Shown: positions 1 through 10,048 of the stretch, one piece after another
How the letters are laid out: every line of letters starts with the position of its first letter
How positions within the stretch are numbered: the stretch's first letter is position 1
Source: Phialocephala subalpina
Lineage: Eukaryota; Ascomycota; Leotiomycetes; Helotiales; Mollisiaceae
Length of the DNA: 34,218 nucleotides
Assembly (NCBI GenBank): GCA_900073065.1
Contig: FJOG01000038.1
Coordinates: 420,180 to 454,397, forward strand
Direction of reading: 5' to 3'
The notes under the pieces: generated by a model
The model's input: the letters and a program-made list of their open reading frames with translations, nothing else
Database searches by the model: none
What the model was told of the DNA's origin: nothing
Translations under genes and position numbers: made by a program

Positions 1-560
1 TAATATTAATTAATATTTATATTTAATAAAATAATTCGTTTAAAGAAATATTTTATTATTTCGATAAATTTTATTAAATTAATTATATTAAATTTTCGAT
101 TTTAAAAATTATATTAAATTTAAATTAATTTCTTTTTTAATTTTTTTAATATTTATAATTAATATAATTATTTGATTTCTTTAAAATAAATTTTATCGAA
201 TAATAAAAACTTTATATATTAATTATAATTTTTTAATATAAATATTAAAGAAATTAAAAAACGAATTAATTTGAATTTAATTATATAAATATTCTTTTAA
301 TTATAATTTTTTTTAAATTATTTAAATTATTAATTTTTAATTAATTAAATCGCAAATTAAAAATATAATTATTTTTATTTTTATATTTTGCAAATTATAA
401 ATAGAATTAATTATAAAGAATTAATTTAATATATTTAATATAAAATTTAATTTTAAAAAAATATATTTAAAAAAAATATTTTTAAAAATTTTCTTTTTAA
501 TTTTAATTTTAAAATCGAAATTCAATTTGAATTTCGATTTCTTATTTACTCGAACCTTTA
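1..560. repeat. AT-rich RIP-type island (left flank)
   Basis: Almost pure A/T with long A and T runs and no supportable reading frame. By eye, up to about position 555 I count only about 3 CpA and 4-5 TpG but about 9 CpG dinucleotides, so the few surviving C and G sit mostly in TCG/CGA contexts. RIP in ascomycetes converts CpA to TpA (and TpG on the other strand), which gives this pattern. The original element is no longer recognisable. The block ends abruptly near 545-570, inside what would be the 3' half of a transposase gene, so the AT-rich DNA may be the mutated remainder of that element or of others nested in it (inference). Confidence 0.8.
512..540. repeat. 29-bp perfect palindrome
   Basis: The left arm AAATCGAAATTCAA (14 nt) is followed by one T and then by its exact reverse complement. 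It lies at the edge where the AT-rich block gives way to normal-composition DNA. It could extrude as a cruciform or be a relic of an inverted terminal sequence. No function is claimed. Confidence 0.75.
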
Positions 561-568
561 TATTCTAA

Positions 569-1525
569 TCACGTGATTTTTAATGGGTAGTCCGTTCCTT
601 GTAAAAACTCTGCTATACCGGCCAGAACATGTTCATCGTATTTAGTGCTATTAATGCTTCCCTACTCCTTTTCCCAAAAAACAGCAGGGCCCTTCGTCCC
701 ATTCACAATAGTACCGTGAAACATCCAAGCAAGTGCTTTGCTGTATTTGTGCTGTAGGTTCTCTGGCAAGAACCTATCGCTGCCATCTTCTAAGACCGTG
801 ACAAAGCTTGTAGTATGTGCTCCTCCCATTGCCCATACTTCATCCGAGAACATCTGCCTATATAGCCTTTCCCTACTCCATGTGATGCCTTGTTCCGCGA
901 AAGCTACACGCTCTCTCATGACACGTGGATCATCAGAGAAGCCCTTTTTCTTCGAAGCTCTGCGGCAGTATTTTAACTCTTGAAATGCTGTTCGAATCGC
1001 GTCTTCTCCGGCGTGGAGTTCTGGGAGGAGGTGAGGGATATGTCGGTAGGGGATGCGACGGTGTGACGGTGATGCTAAGAGCCAGTCTTTGAGTATTGCT
1101 TTCTGCGGTGTTTTTAGCTTATATTGATGTTTTCTGGCTTTCTGAGGAGTGAGTCTACACCGTTTGGTATGCCAGATCTGTTTGTTGGTGACATTTAGCT
1201 TCTCGCGGATCTCAGCATAAGGGATGTTGAAAAGTAGGGCTGTCTAGATTATGATTCTCTTATCGCGAGAAGTCTCTTCATTACGGCATGTCGGTGTAGA
1301 GGGTGATAGAGCGTCTTGGCCAAGTGAGCTACTGGAAGACCAGTCTAATGTATCGCGAGAGGACTGGGAATCTTGCGTAGCAGCTGTGGGAGAAGGCCTA
1401 GGGCCCAATTCCGAGAGCCAAGACAGTGTGGTAGCTCGAGAAGGAGGTGTAGGTATGTCTGGAGTGTTGGGTATCTCTGTACGCCGCAGCGTAGTAGGAG
1501 TGTTGAGAACAGCGTTAATATCCAT
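569..1525 (-). pseudogene. Tc1/mariner-type transposase remnant
   Basis: One minus-strand frame runs from 1525 to 569, broken only by TAG at 1244-1246, TAG at 662-664 and TGA at 569-571. The N-terminus is Ser/Thr/Pro-rich, then SRDKRIII leads into a helix-turn-helix region (IREKLNVTNKQIWHTKRCRL, then TPQKARK) as in fungal Tc1-like transposases. Further on, RLYRQMFSDEVW contains the first catalytic Asp of a DDE transposase (FSDE). All three stops fit single C-to-T or G-to-A changes from CAG, TGG and CGA respectively, i.e. RIP-compatible. The second and third catalytic acidic residues are missing because the gene runs into the AT-rich block. Inactive remnant; no terminal inverted repeat was found at the 5' side. 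Confidence 0.75.
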
Positions 1526-1619
1526 GTGTGAAAAGTACTGACAATAGAACTGTGAATTGCCTCACTTTCTGCCGGGCAGAATACTAAACTTATCAAAAGG
1601 GGGCTCGATTCTAGAAGAT

Positions 1620-2132
1620 TCAGTGTAATGTGATTGGGTAAGAAGCCCTTGTAAGCCCCCCTGATTGGGTGTGGGGCGAGTGATGTAAAATGTCTCCACC
1701 TTCCTTTGCGCAGGGGGGGGGGATAGTAGGAATACGAATCTTCCGTGCTTCTGGCCTGTTGCTAGTAGCAGGTATCCCTATGATATCAACAGCATCGATC
1801 AAGTAGACTTCGATACCTAGCCACTCGAAATCATTCTCTTTCATCAAGGTATCGATCACCGTGCTGACAATGATGTAATTGGGATCATGGCCGGTGAGAG
1901 TGAAAGGGGGACGAAGGAACTCGTAGATATCCGAGATCCTCAACCCAAACAAGACATCCATAAACGCTTCCTCGAGATAGGTATCGACTTCTCGGTCAGG
2001 CAAGATGCTCAGTTGCATTCTCACGGTGGTGTGTGCTGGCTCTCTACAGTGGTAGTAGGCCAAGAGTAGGCCAAGAGCAGACCAAGACTCATGAAGCTTG
2101 CAGTGTACATGGTCCATTTGACCCAGCGGCAC
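1620..2132 (-). CDS. hypothetical ORF, unrecognised
   Basis: An open frame of 170 codons on the minus strand. Its central part is acidic and fairly hydrophobic (for example DTYLEEAFMDVLFGLRISD), with a balanced composition suggestive of real protein, whereas the first 30 and last 35 codons look like chance extensions. I recognise no family, no splice sites that clearly extend it, and no signal peptide. Lying next to the transposase remnant and downstream of a broken 2OG oxygenase gene, it could be a relic of an element cargo gene or a fortuitous ORF. Confidence 0.25.
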   Translation of the reverse strand: MPLGQMDHVHCKLHESWSALGLLLAYYHCREPAHTTVRMQLSILPDREVDTYLEEAFMDVLFGLRISDIYEFLRPPFTLTGHDPNYIIVSTVIDTLMKENDFEWLGIEVYLIDAVDIIGIPATSNRPEARKIRIPTIPPPCAKEGGDILHHSPHTQSGGLTRASYPITLH

Positions 2133-2904
2133 TCCTCATTCCAGTTCAGCAATTGGGGTGCGCGATTCGAGACCGGGTGTGCAAAATAGGTCTTGTGACG
2201 AGGAAACGCTCTCCTAGGAGGAGGGATACCGCGGTTCGAGCGCAAAAGCGCGGGTCTTCAGGGCGCGAGAGCTCGAGAGAATGTTGTTGGGATATGTATG
2301 CGATAGATACCAAGTTGTAAAGATGGGTGTGCTGGGCTCGAACGCTCTCGAAGAGAGGTCGTTGGAAATGGTGATTTACTTTGTTTACATCGCAAGACAT
2401 CGCGAGAAAATTCTTACGCGCTACAGAACGGTTGCGGATGCCTTTACCTAGTGGAAGGGGTTGATCCGGATTTGAATGTCGGTCCTTGTTCTAATCTGAG
2501 CTGTGCCTGTGGACGTTTTGGCATTGTCTAAGTCTGAAAAGAAAGGGGGCTGTACTTGCGAGAGTCCTTCCCAGTCTATGTTGATCTTGAACAGTAGCTG
2601 AAGCAGACACTTGGTGAAGCCCCTAACATTATACTACAGGTTATTTGGACAATTTCTGCTATCTTACGGGGCATTTCGTGCCTTGAGTGACCTCTTTAAG
2701 TGTGTGTACAGTACTTCTCATGAATATTAACGAGGATATATATAAATGTAAGTCTTTGAATTCAAACCTTCTGAATTAAAGAAAACGAGGCTATAAAAAG
2801 GTCTCGCAGCCAATTTGCCTGATTTCCATTGATTTTCTAAACCGACAACGCAATGTCAAGCATCAGAGTGAACAGCTGCGTAACCCCCCAAGTTTGACCC
2901 GATA
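2133..2904. other. intergenic, no supportable gene
   Basis: Mixed-composition DNA with short overlapping frames on both strands that lack protein-like composition or splice signals. I see no tRNA or repeat. It holds the 3' side of the 2OG oxygenase pseudogene. Confidence 0.5.
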
Positions 2905-5714
2905 TTATATGCTCAAACATTCAACAAAATCTAGCAGCCAGGCTATCTTCAGCCGATGTGAAATCAACCCCTGTGCTCCGCAAATGAAATGTCCCCCTGA
3001 ATAAGAGACGTTACAAATTAGCATACCCTCTGCATTTTCCTCATCCTGCTGCACAGATTCATTCCTCGCTGTGGTGCAGTGGCGTTTTGTGTTGATCCTT
3101 CCTCTTGAATTTCTTCTCTTCCTCCTTCTGCTTCGCAGCAACAATCTGCGACCCAATAGCTGTCTTTTGAATCCAGTACTGATATCATAGATTGAAACTG
3201 ACGAAATGGGCAAGTACTGTGTAAGTAGAGAATATTCATCAGGACATCCCAGTCGAGCCCCTCCAAGTACTTTTTTTGTGCTGCCATAGGAGGAATTCCA
3301 CTGCCAATCGTCCCAATTTGTCTTAGTATGCTTTGTGGCCGTTACTGATGATTTGTCCTCTACATCTCGGTAGAGTCCCCAATCCGAATGGCAGTCTCCC
3401 ATCGGGGCGTCTTCGCTCGTAGGAGGTGAGATGAAGGTCAAAGTTTCCTTCAGTGGGTCCATCAAGAAGTCATTGAGAGGCTTGCAGATATTGCAGGAAT
3501 AGGTGACCTGCAATCTGGTCCAGTCCTTAGGTGTAATTGGTTTCGTCAGTGTGTGTCTGCAATTTCTACGAATCTTTGGTATGATGCTAAGATATATGTT
3601 AGTGTGCCGCCCCCAATGCGCTCAGACTTTGGGGACCTCTTACTGTTTTTCTGTATATGATAGCTCATGGGATTTGGCCAGATGAGCAAGAAGCTTGCCA
3701 TCAATTGAATATATCAACTTCATGCCGTATAACCCTTTATGCGCTTCCGAATCACACCAGTTCGCATAAAACTTGCGAACATCTTCCTCGACTGGGTGTA
3801 ATCTGTGCTCATCCGTGATTCCATGTGAGATATTGCTGATTACATGTTTTAAATCATGAAACGAAGCCACCCCCGACATCTGGACAGCAAGCCTAAGAAT
3901 GTCAGCAACCGAATTAGTCAATAGGTAGATTGCCAGCCTCACTTGGGTAATATAGACTGCAAGTCCCAGCGGAGCAAGGCACTCCCCACAACATGAACCA
4001 TAGCTATTGATACGCTTCCATGACACAGAGAAAGAGCTTCGAGAAACATGCTCTTATCCACAAGCTCCAGCGACGCCATAACAATTCTAGCCATGGCATT
4101 GCCAGTTACTGGAGCCGACTGGTTCCTGGTCCTGCGAGGGACGGTGGGCTTTCCATCCATTTTGTCAGTATCGAAGTATGAGGTTCGCGAGAACCGCTTC
4201 ATGCATCTGATAACATCCCAACAGTGCTCGCCTAGCTTTGAACGTAATTCAACGTTGGTTTTGTTTTGTGCCGGTGCCTGGATTAGATGGGTTAGCTTGT
4301 ATCCCGGACGCTGTTCGAGAAAATCGAGCCGAAAGTCTTCCCGTGTTAGAAAAAGTCCCTGTTGATGAAGTCAACGCAAGAGCCAGTAATGTGCGAATGA
4401 ACCCTTACCGTCGGGTGGTAGTATGATTGGCTGTCACGGCTTCATTTCCCCTGATACCCCTTATAGTACTCTTCGTCAGGGGTCAGACCATTGAATGGGT
4501 CTGCTTGGATGAAGTTCTTTTTCTCAAAGACCGGCTCTCCAGAGATTTCATTGGCACTCAAGTCGACGACTTTGTCTATGTCCACTGACGAAGAATCGTA
4601 CTCGGTGACTTCGTGAAACTTGTCGGGATTGTCGTGGGTGATCGATTTGTATTCGTCTGAGTCCTCGGGGTCATGCTCGCACCATCCAGATCTCTCGCGC
4701 GTGATGTTTGCGAGGTACGGAATAAATCCCAGATCTCTACAAGCTTCACGTAGACGAGAAACTACTTGCAGATCCTGTCCCTTCAGATCTTGGAACCTAA
4801 GATTTGCATCTGTGTACTTGTGTTTGAGCAGCCATCGCAAAGTCAGAGGATATGTTGGATCTTTCTGGATATTGTTGTTCCACGTCCCGAAGAGGAGCTT
4901 CAATTTCGACATGTCTTTGTCGGTATTTGCACAAAGTTCCTGGGATCTGAGGACATTGTGAATCAAGTTGTAAGCGAGCACCGATCTATGTCCGACTCCA
5001 CCGTTTTGACCTCGTGGGAGACGTCGGCAAACCTATTTGAAAGAGTGCGTATTAGCAGATTTCAGAGACCGAGCATACAAGTACGTACCAAGACCGGCAA
5101 GAAAGGCCAAATTGAGACGAGGCTGAAGTATCCAGGATTGTGGATTTTCCGGCGTGGGTGACGTGAACCTGGCCGCCTTCGTGCTTGCAGGGTAAGCATA
5201 TATCACTAATGTCCCGAACATTCGTGGGACTTTCTCCGAGCTAGAGTCACATCAGGACCCTTGTACGAAGTACATAATAAAATGGCACCAGTTACTCTCT
5301 ATGCGCTCTAAACATGGCTCCCTTGTCATAGAGCAGAAGTTTGTAAGGCTCTGCTCTAACGCCCTTTCCAGCTGCGTTGACCCCGAGACCAGCGCTGACC
5401 TTCGCGACCAAACGACTGAACAAAGGGGTGCCAGGCGCCGTTTGCGATCTCAACTCATCCTTTGAAAGTTCCCAGGTCCTTCGGACTTTGGTATCGACAA
5501 TTGTGCTCTGCCCTTTTTTGAAGGGAGCCAGATGACTTGCTTGAATAATCGCGCGGCCGGACATTTGAATGCTCGAGAGACACTCTTCGAAGTCTTCCTT
5601 CAGTATCTTTGGGTCCAGCTTGATAGCCAGTGTGGCCTTCGCGTCAACTTCGCGGGGGAAAGGTGGTAGGAGGATGCGGGGCGCCGGTGCTCGCTGCTGG
5701 GCCTGATGTGCCAT
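2905..5714 (-). pseudogene. 2OG-Fe(II) oxygenase, frameshifted
   Basis: Spliced along introns 5241-5295, 5033-5088, 4359-4408, 3893-3942 and 3587-3643 (50-57 nt, all GT-AG), this reads as the fungal large 2OG-Fe(II) dioxygenase family (prolyl-4-hydroxylase-like fold, function unknown). Exon 1 has STIVDTKVRRTWEL and YKLLLYDKGAMF. The iron motif H-x-D is H138-R-D140, with the Asp codon split by intron 1. Next come MFGTLVI, a distal His in DVSHEVKTVE, and the GHRSV segment with the 2-oxoglutarate-type Arg. A C-terminal C-x2-C segment (SCNICKPLNDFL) follows. Lesions: a 2-nt insertion near 5200, a 1-nt deletion near 4993, an in-frame TGA at 4442-4444, and probably another shift near 3290, where frame 3018-3287 looks like the true C-terminus. 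Not a functional enzyme as written, unless the indels are sequencing errors. Confidence 0.8.
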
Positions 5715-5805
5715 CCTGGCGACCTGTGGTTCGAGAAAAGTGACGATGGGGCAGGAGGGTATGGTTACAGTTGTAGGTTTGACTTGGTGATGGGGAGAAA
5801 AGAAA

Positions 5806-5865
5806 AGGAGAGGAGAGGAGAGGAGAGGAGAGGAGAGGAGAGGAGAGGAGAGGAGAGGAGAGGAG
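5806..5865 (+). repeat. (AGGAG)12 microsatellite
   Basis: Twelve uninterrupted AGGAG units (60 nt) lie about 90 nt upstream of the 2OG oxygenase start codon. The transcript-sense strand is CTCCT-rich, a pyrimidine tract placed where the promoter or 5' UTR would be. Such runs are prone to length polymorphism. Confidence 0.95.
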
Positions 5866-6031
5866 GAGTAGACGCGACGTGAAGGTCTCGGTCAGCCGCT
5901 AGCGCCGTTCACATTCAACTCACCTCTTCCTGCTCACCTTCACTTCCACTTACTTTCCTCAAAACTTCACCAAACTGCCCCTGAACAAGGAAGAGAAGTT
6001 TCAAAGCTTCAACGAATTGAAGTTCTCCAAC

Positions 6032-6622
6032 TCACTCATTAGCCTTTCTCACCTCCTCCAACTCACTTTCATCCCACCCCGCCTTCCTCAAAATTTTCAC
6101 CAACAACCTAGTCTTCTTATGACAACATTCAAGCGTACTATCCACTCCTCTAGCCACAATCTCTCTCTTCACTTTCCCATACTCATCCCGTAAGTCATCA
6201 TGCTCCGACAACATCCTCTTCAAATCCAGATGATTTCTGAGAGACACACATCCGTCCAAAGTCACATAGACATTCCGTCTCATCTCCTTCTCTCCTGTAT
6301 CATCTCTCACATTTCCCGAGCCATCTTTCGCGTTCAGGATGAATCCAGGCTGGCGAAATGCCCATCGTCCTGGTACACCGTACTCCCCAATGTCAACGTA
6401 CCCCGCTGAGACCAGTGCAGCTCGTGCAGCTTCTAGGCTGTCTTGAGAAATGATAATATCGATGTCTAAGACTGGCTTCGCGACAAGACCTGGGATTGAT
6501 GTGCTGCCGACGTGTTCGATGGAGCGGGTCGGGATATCTTTGAGGATGAGAACGAGATCATCGCGGACTCGAGAGAATTCGACAGCCCACGCTACGTTGT
6601 GCTCTTCGAGGAGGATCTTCAT
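6032..6622 (-). CDS. GrpB/UPF0157 family protein
   Basis: An intronless 196-residue protein. The signature SIEHVGSTSIPGLVAKPVLD followed by DIII is the family hallmark, with the nucleotidyltransferase-like G-S-T-S and D-x-D elements. Further family features are a GYVDIGEYGVPGR segment, RRNVYVTL before SLRNHL, and the C-terminal Y-x-x-x-K region. Family members are small proteins of the nucleotidyltransferase-fold superfamily, and the biochemical role in fungi is not established. I chose the ATG at 6622 (MKILLEEHN) because the family begins with a short strand and helix there; an upstream in-frame ATG at 6703 would add 27 residues of unrelated composition. The frame is intact, unlike both neighbours. 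Confidence 0.85.
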   Translation of the reverse strand: MKILLEEHNVAWAVEFSRVRDDLVLILKDIPTRSIEHVGSTSIPGLVAKPVLDIDIIISQDSLEAARAALVSAGYVDIGEYGVPGRWAFRQPGFILNAKDGSGNVRDDTGEKEMRRNVYVTLDGCVSLRNHLDLKRMLSEHDDLRDEYGKVKREIVARGVDSTLECCHKKTRLLVKILRKAGWDESELEEVRKANE

Positions 6623-6853
6623 GTCTGATGAATGGAACGCAATTGTTGAGGTTTCAATGCCCGATTCCAAATTCCAATTCAAACCGAAGAAGGTGCAGGG
6701 CATTAAGAAGTCGAAGGTGAAAGAGGTTGGATTTGAATTGAGAGGGTCGCGGGCTTCAGGGGCTTTCAGGCACTGGCTCGGTTCTGAGAAACCTTAACGC
6801 CCACTGACCGACGAACATTACGTGATCCCTGGCCGCGTGAGTCATTGCCAGTG

Positions 6854-7857
6854 TTACTGAGGGTACCTGAAAGTACCTCGTAATATACTTTCAACATCTT
6901 CAGGATCATTTTCCAGACTGATCCTAAGCAGCAAGTCTGCACGATCTGATTGCGAAAAGCCTTCATCGATTGTCCAGACAAATCGTCCGTAGAAAACTCT
7001 CCGGATGACCTCCAAGTACTTTCGATAAAGGTTCAAGATTCGTTGACTAAGGCCTAGACAGCCGATTTCCCGGTTGTCCTTGACCATTTGAAAGTGCAGC
7101 ATGTTGAAGTTGGCCTCTTCGTATGCTTTTCTTGGCTGCGAGTGGAATCTCACATTCCCTTCGATGTAGCTCTTAAGGAAACCGATCAGTTCGTCTGAGG
7201 TGGGTGCTTTGTCTGTTGCAAATCTCCATTTCAATTCGTCTGAGTTGGGAGTCTCGCCCGTCAGAAATTTCCATGCACCTTTAATAGCAGTCATCGTCGA
7301 AGAGTTCCCAGTCCTCTGTTTCTCGGCCTCTTCGTCAATCTTTGCGATTAAAGTCTTGATGACCTCGAAGCGATGGCATTCAAAGTCCGGGAGGGTATCA
7401 GTGGGATTGAACTCTTGTCTAAGGATGATAAGATAGTCCTTCATTTTGCCTAAAGTCTAAATCGGTTGACTTCGTTCAAAGCAGCTGCAAGCTCGAGATC
7501 CACTTTGGCACCCTCAAACTGTTTGTTATTGTTGAATTGGTCAATACAAAGCCGAGTTTCTCGAAGAGCAATGTCGCAGATAGCGTCTTCCCGACGTTGT
7601 TCATTCAAGCACTGTGGTATCGGAGAGCTGTCGATGTTCTGGACTTCGTGATAAAGGTTGCGAAGCTTGGACAGCGTCTTTTGAATCTTCTCTGGTAGCT
7701 AGAATAAAGATGTAAGAATATGATGAGCGTCGTGTAATGCTGTGGGAACTCACCTTGCTGATTTCGTGCGTTCCGACTCGATTCTCGCTAGCCCGGCTTC
7801 AGCACTTCCCCAAGGAAAGCGATCCTTCATCACAGGAAACATTGCTGACCCACTCAT
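6854..7857 (-). pseudogene. helical/coiled-coil protein, frame-broken
   Basis: Three protein-like segments sit in succession but in different frames. Exon 1 (7857-7754) starts MSGSAMFPVMKDRFPWGSAE. A good intron follows (7699-7753, GTGAGT...TTCTAG). The next segment, LPEKIQKTLSKLRNLYHEVQ onward, is helical and charged to TAG at 7450-7452. A third frame from 7444 (MKDYLIILRQEF) runs to 6854. The exon 1 phase does not fit exon 2, and the third segment is shifted from the second, so at least two indels or an unrecognised splicing pattern are needed for one product of about 310 residues. The C-terminal part contains LNLYRKYLEVIRRVFYGRFV. I do not recognise the family. It could be an incompatibility or NACHT-type accessory domain, but nothing shown proves this. 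Confidence 0.5.
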
Positions 7858-8114
7858 GGTTAAGAAATGAGCTCGCTGTCTTTATAAGCTTCACGAGGTG
7901 AAATGGATCGCGATGAGGTCGGTGGATCGTGGGTTAATGAAACAGGAAGTGGTGCAAATTCAAATGACTACCTAACCAAGAATGGTAACCTCACACCAAC
8001 CACTTCGCATTAAGTATGATGGGAAGTGCAATGCTTGCAGCAATATGATCACCATCGTAGTTCGATTTTAGGAAACAACGTAGAACAAGCTTCCGTTTCT
8101 GCAAAGACATACCT

Positions 8115-9719
8115 TCAAGAACAACTCACCCTCAATTCTAAAGCCCCACTCCCTTTCACAACGTTCTCACAAGGACCGCCCTTACCAAACATCTCCTCCA
8201 AACACCCCACCAAGTCCCCAGGCCTCTCCCAAGCCGCAAAATGCCCTCCCTTCTCAAACCTCTTCTTACTGACCACAGGCCCCATCCCATCCCACCAGCT
8301 CTCGGGACTGCAGCTACTTAGCTCTGTAATGGGAGAGGGCGACTTGAGAAAAGAAGAGAAGATAAGTAAAGACACAAAACATACCTATTCGCAACCTCTT
8401 TCGGGAAATCAGCTATCCCGAGAGGGACGTCGACGTATTTTTGTGTGAACGCGAGATTGTATATCGGGTCGTGGGATACTTCGTAATAGGTGTAGACTGG
8501 GAAAGATCAGCGCTTCAACATTTGTGAGAATAAAGAAATGGGCGTCTTACTGTTGGCTCCAGGACCGGCGGTCGAGAAATAATAAATCGACACCCAAGTC
8601 AAAACCTCATCCGGCGTCCATGGATATTCGTCCGTCCACTGTATTGGATGCATAAGCATAATCAATCTCGGAATCAGGAAACGAGTGTGGTACTTACAGT
8701 AACAAACTTCTCATAAATCCAAGCCAACAATCCCACTGGACTATCCATCAACAAAAACGCCAATGTAGCTGGCTATTCCATTTATCAGCCTCATCCCTCC
8801 CCCCAAAACATTGAACGTACCTTAGTCCCCTGAATAGCACTATACCCACTCCCCTCCTTAAAAAACTTTCCAGCTTGCTGCAGACCTGCTATCCTTGCTG
8901 ACCTGCATTCGGGCTTCGGATTCTGCTTCGGATTCTGCCCCGTCCAGATCGGTTCCGAAGCTATGATTAGGTTTATGTGGTGGGCTTTGATGTGTTGCGG
9001 GTAGAGGGAGGACATGATGCGAGTGATTAGGGAGCCGAAATCGCCCTGGGGTTTGTTAGCATGCCTCGATATCCAAGAAGCCTTTTCAAATTTCTTACTC
9101 CTTGCGTCACTGGTCACTGTCAGCTGACTTTCTCGAAGAGAGGCAGGAGATCGAATTACCGTATTGATCATACCCCAAACTCAACATCAACTTATGACAC
9201 ACTTCTGCATGTTGACCCAATCCGAATCCTTTCTTGGCAACCCTCCCCGAAAATCCAAAGTTCGGAAGTGAGGGTGCTACGACATGAAACCTGTCCTTGA
9301 GCAACGGAAGCAGTTTGGTGACCTCGATAAAACTGCCTGGCCAGCCGTGAACGAACAGCAGCGGAATCGCGTCTTTGAGATCGCTTTTCTGATGTACGAA
9401 ATGAACATCCAGAGGATCGAAACTTTCGACTGTGATGGAAGTCTGGAAGTGCGGCAACTCATTGAGTGTTGCCTCAGCTGCACGCCAGTCGAACTTCTCG
9501 AGCCAATATTGGGTTAGGTCTTTGACATCCTTTCTGTGTTCGGTTAGTTGGTGATGGAAAGAGGGAAGGGGAAAGGAGGAGGGTGAGATACAAAGGGGCG
9601 CCGTAGGTCCATCCTGTGTCGTCGAGTTCTCCTGGGAAGTCTACTAGTTGGAGTTTCTGCTTTAGCTTCTCCAAACGCTCCTCGGGGACCGAGATCTTGT
9701 ATGGGGTGATTTGGGCCAT
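8115..9719 (-). CDS. epoxide hydrolase (EHN + alpha/beta hydrolase)
   Basis: A seven-exon gene similar to microsomal-type epoxide hydrolases, which open epoxides to diols through an Asp-ester intermediate. The N-terminal EHN-type segment is exon 1 ([20 protein letters not shown]) plus the start of exon 2 ([13 protein letters not shown]). The oxyanion motif HGWPGS is at residues 105-110. The nucleophile region GDFGS opens exon 3. [20 protein letters not shown] (after a Pro) is the conserved lid or core segment, and [11 protein letters not shown] carries the catalytic His. Introns: 9534-9591, 9046-9159, 8773-8820, 8639-8697, 8497-8550, 8317-8384. All phases agree except at intron 2, where exon 2 ends in phase 1 but exon 3 must start in phase 0; about four conserved residues (usually ahead of the GGDWG-like nucleophile) also seem to be missing there. 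No N-terminal signal anchor is evident. Substrate unknown. Confidence 0.8.
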
Positions 9720-10048
9720 GTTGCTTGTATCGATCTTAAGAGATGTAGAGTGGAAGGGTGGTGGGGTAGATATAGGAATGACGGGGAATAGTGATCAGCG
9801 GCTCTGAGGATCTGAGGTGAGACGGACAGCCTTCCCACTGCGTTGTGCAACGTCCGCTACATGCTAAACTTCGGGCACGGCATTCATTGGATGCTTCGGC
9901 AGTAGACGTCGTAGTAGTGGACACTATAACGAATGCGACGGGGGATAAAACAACGAATAACTAACAGAATGATCGACAATCACAATAGGAAAAACACGGT
10001 GCCTCACAAAAGTGCAGTAACGAACAAAATATTCCTACATTCTTCTTT
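9720..10048. other. intergenic between two minus-strand genes
   Basis: Holds the promoter side of the epoxide hydrolase and the 3' end of the Ser-rich membrane protein gene. I see no further gene. Confidence 0.6.

Noticed and set aside
2146..2400. 84-codon minus-strand frame upstream of the hypothetical ORF
   Set aside because: No recognisable composition or join to the next frame; not supported.
4390..4450. Paired +1/-1 frameshifts in the 2OG oxygenase
   Set aside because: The simpler reading is a single in-frame TGA: the original frame resumes and joins intron 3 in phase.
8026..8448. 140-codon plus-strand frame
   Set aside because: Antisense to the last exons of the epoxide hydrolase, which carry the [11 protein letters not shown] motif in the minus frame.
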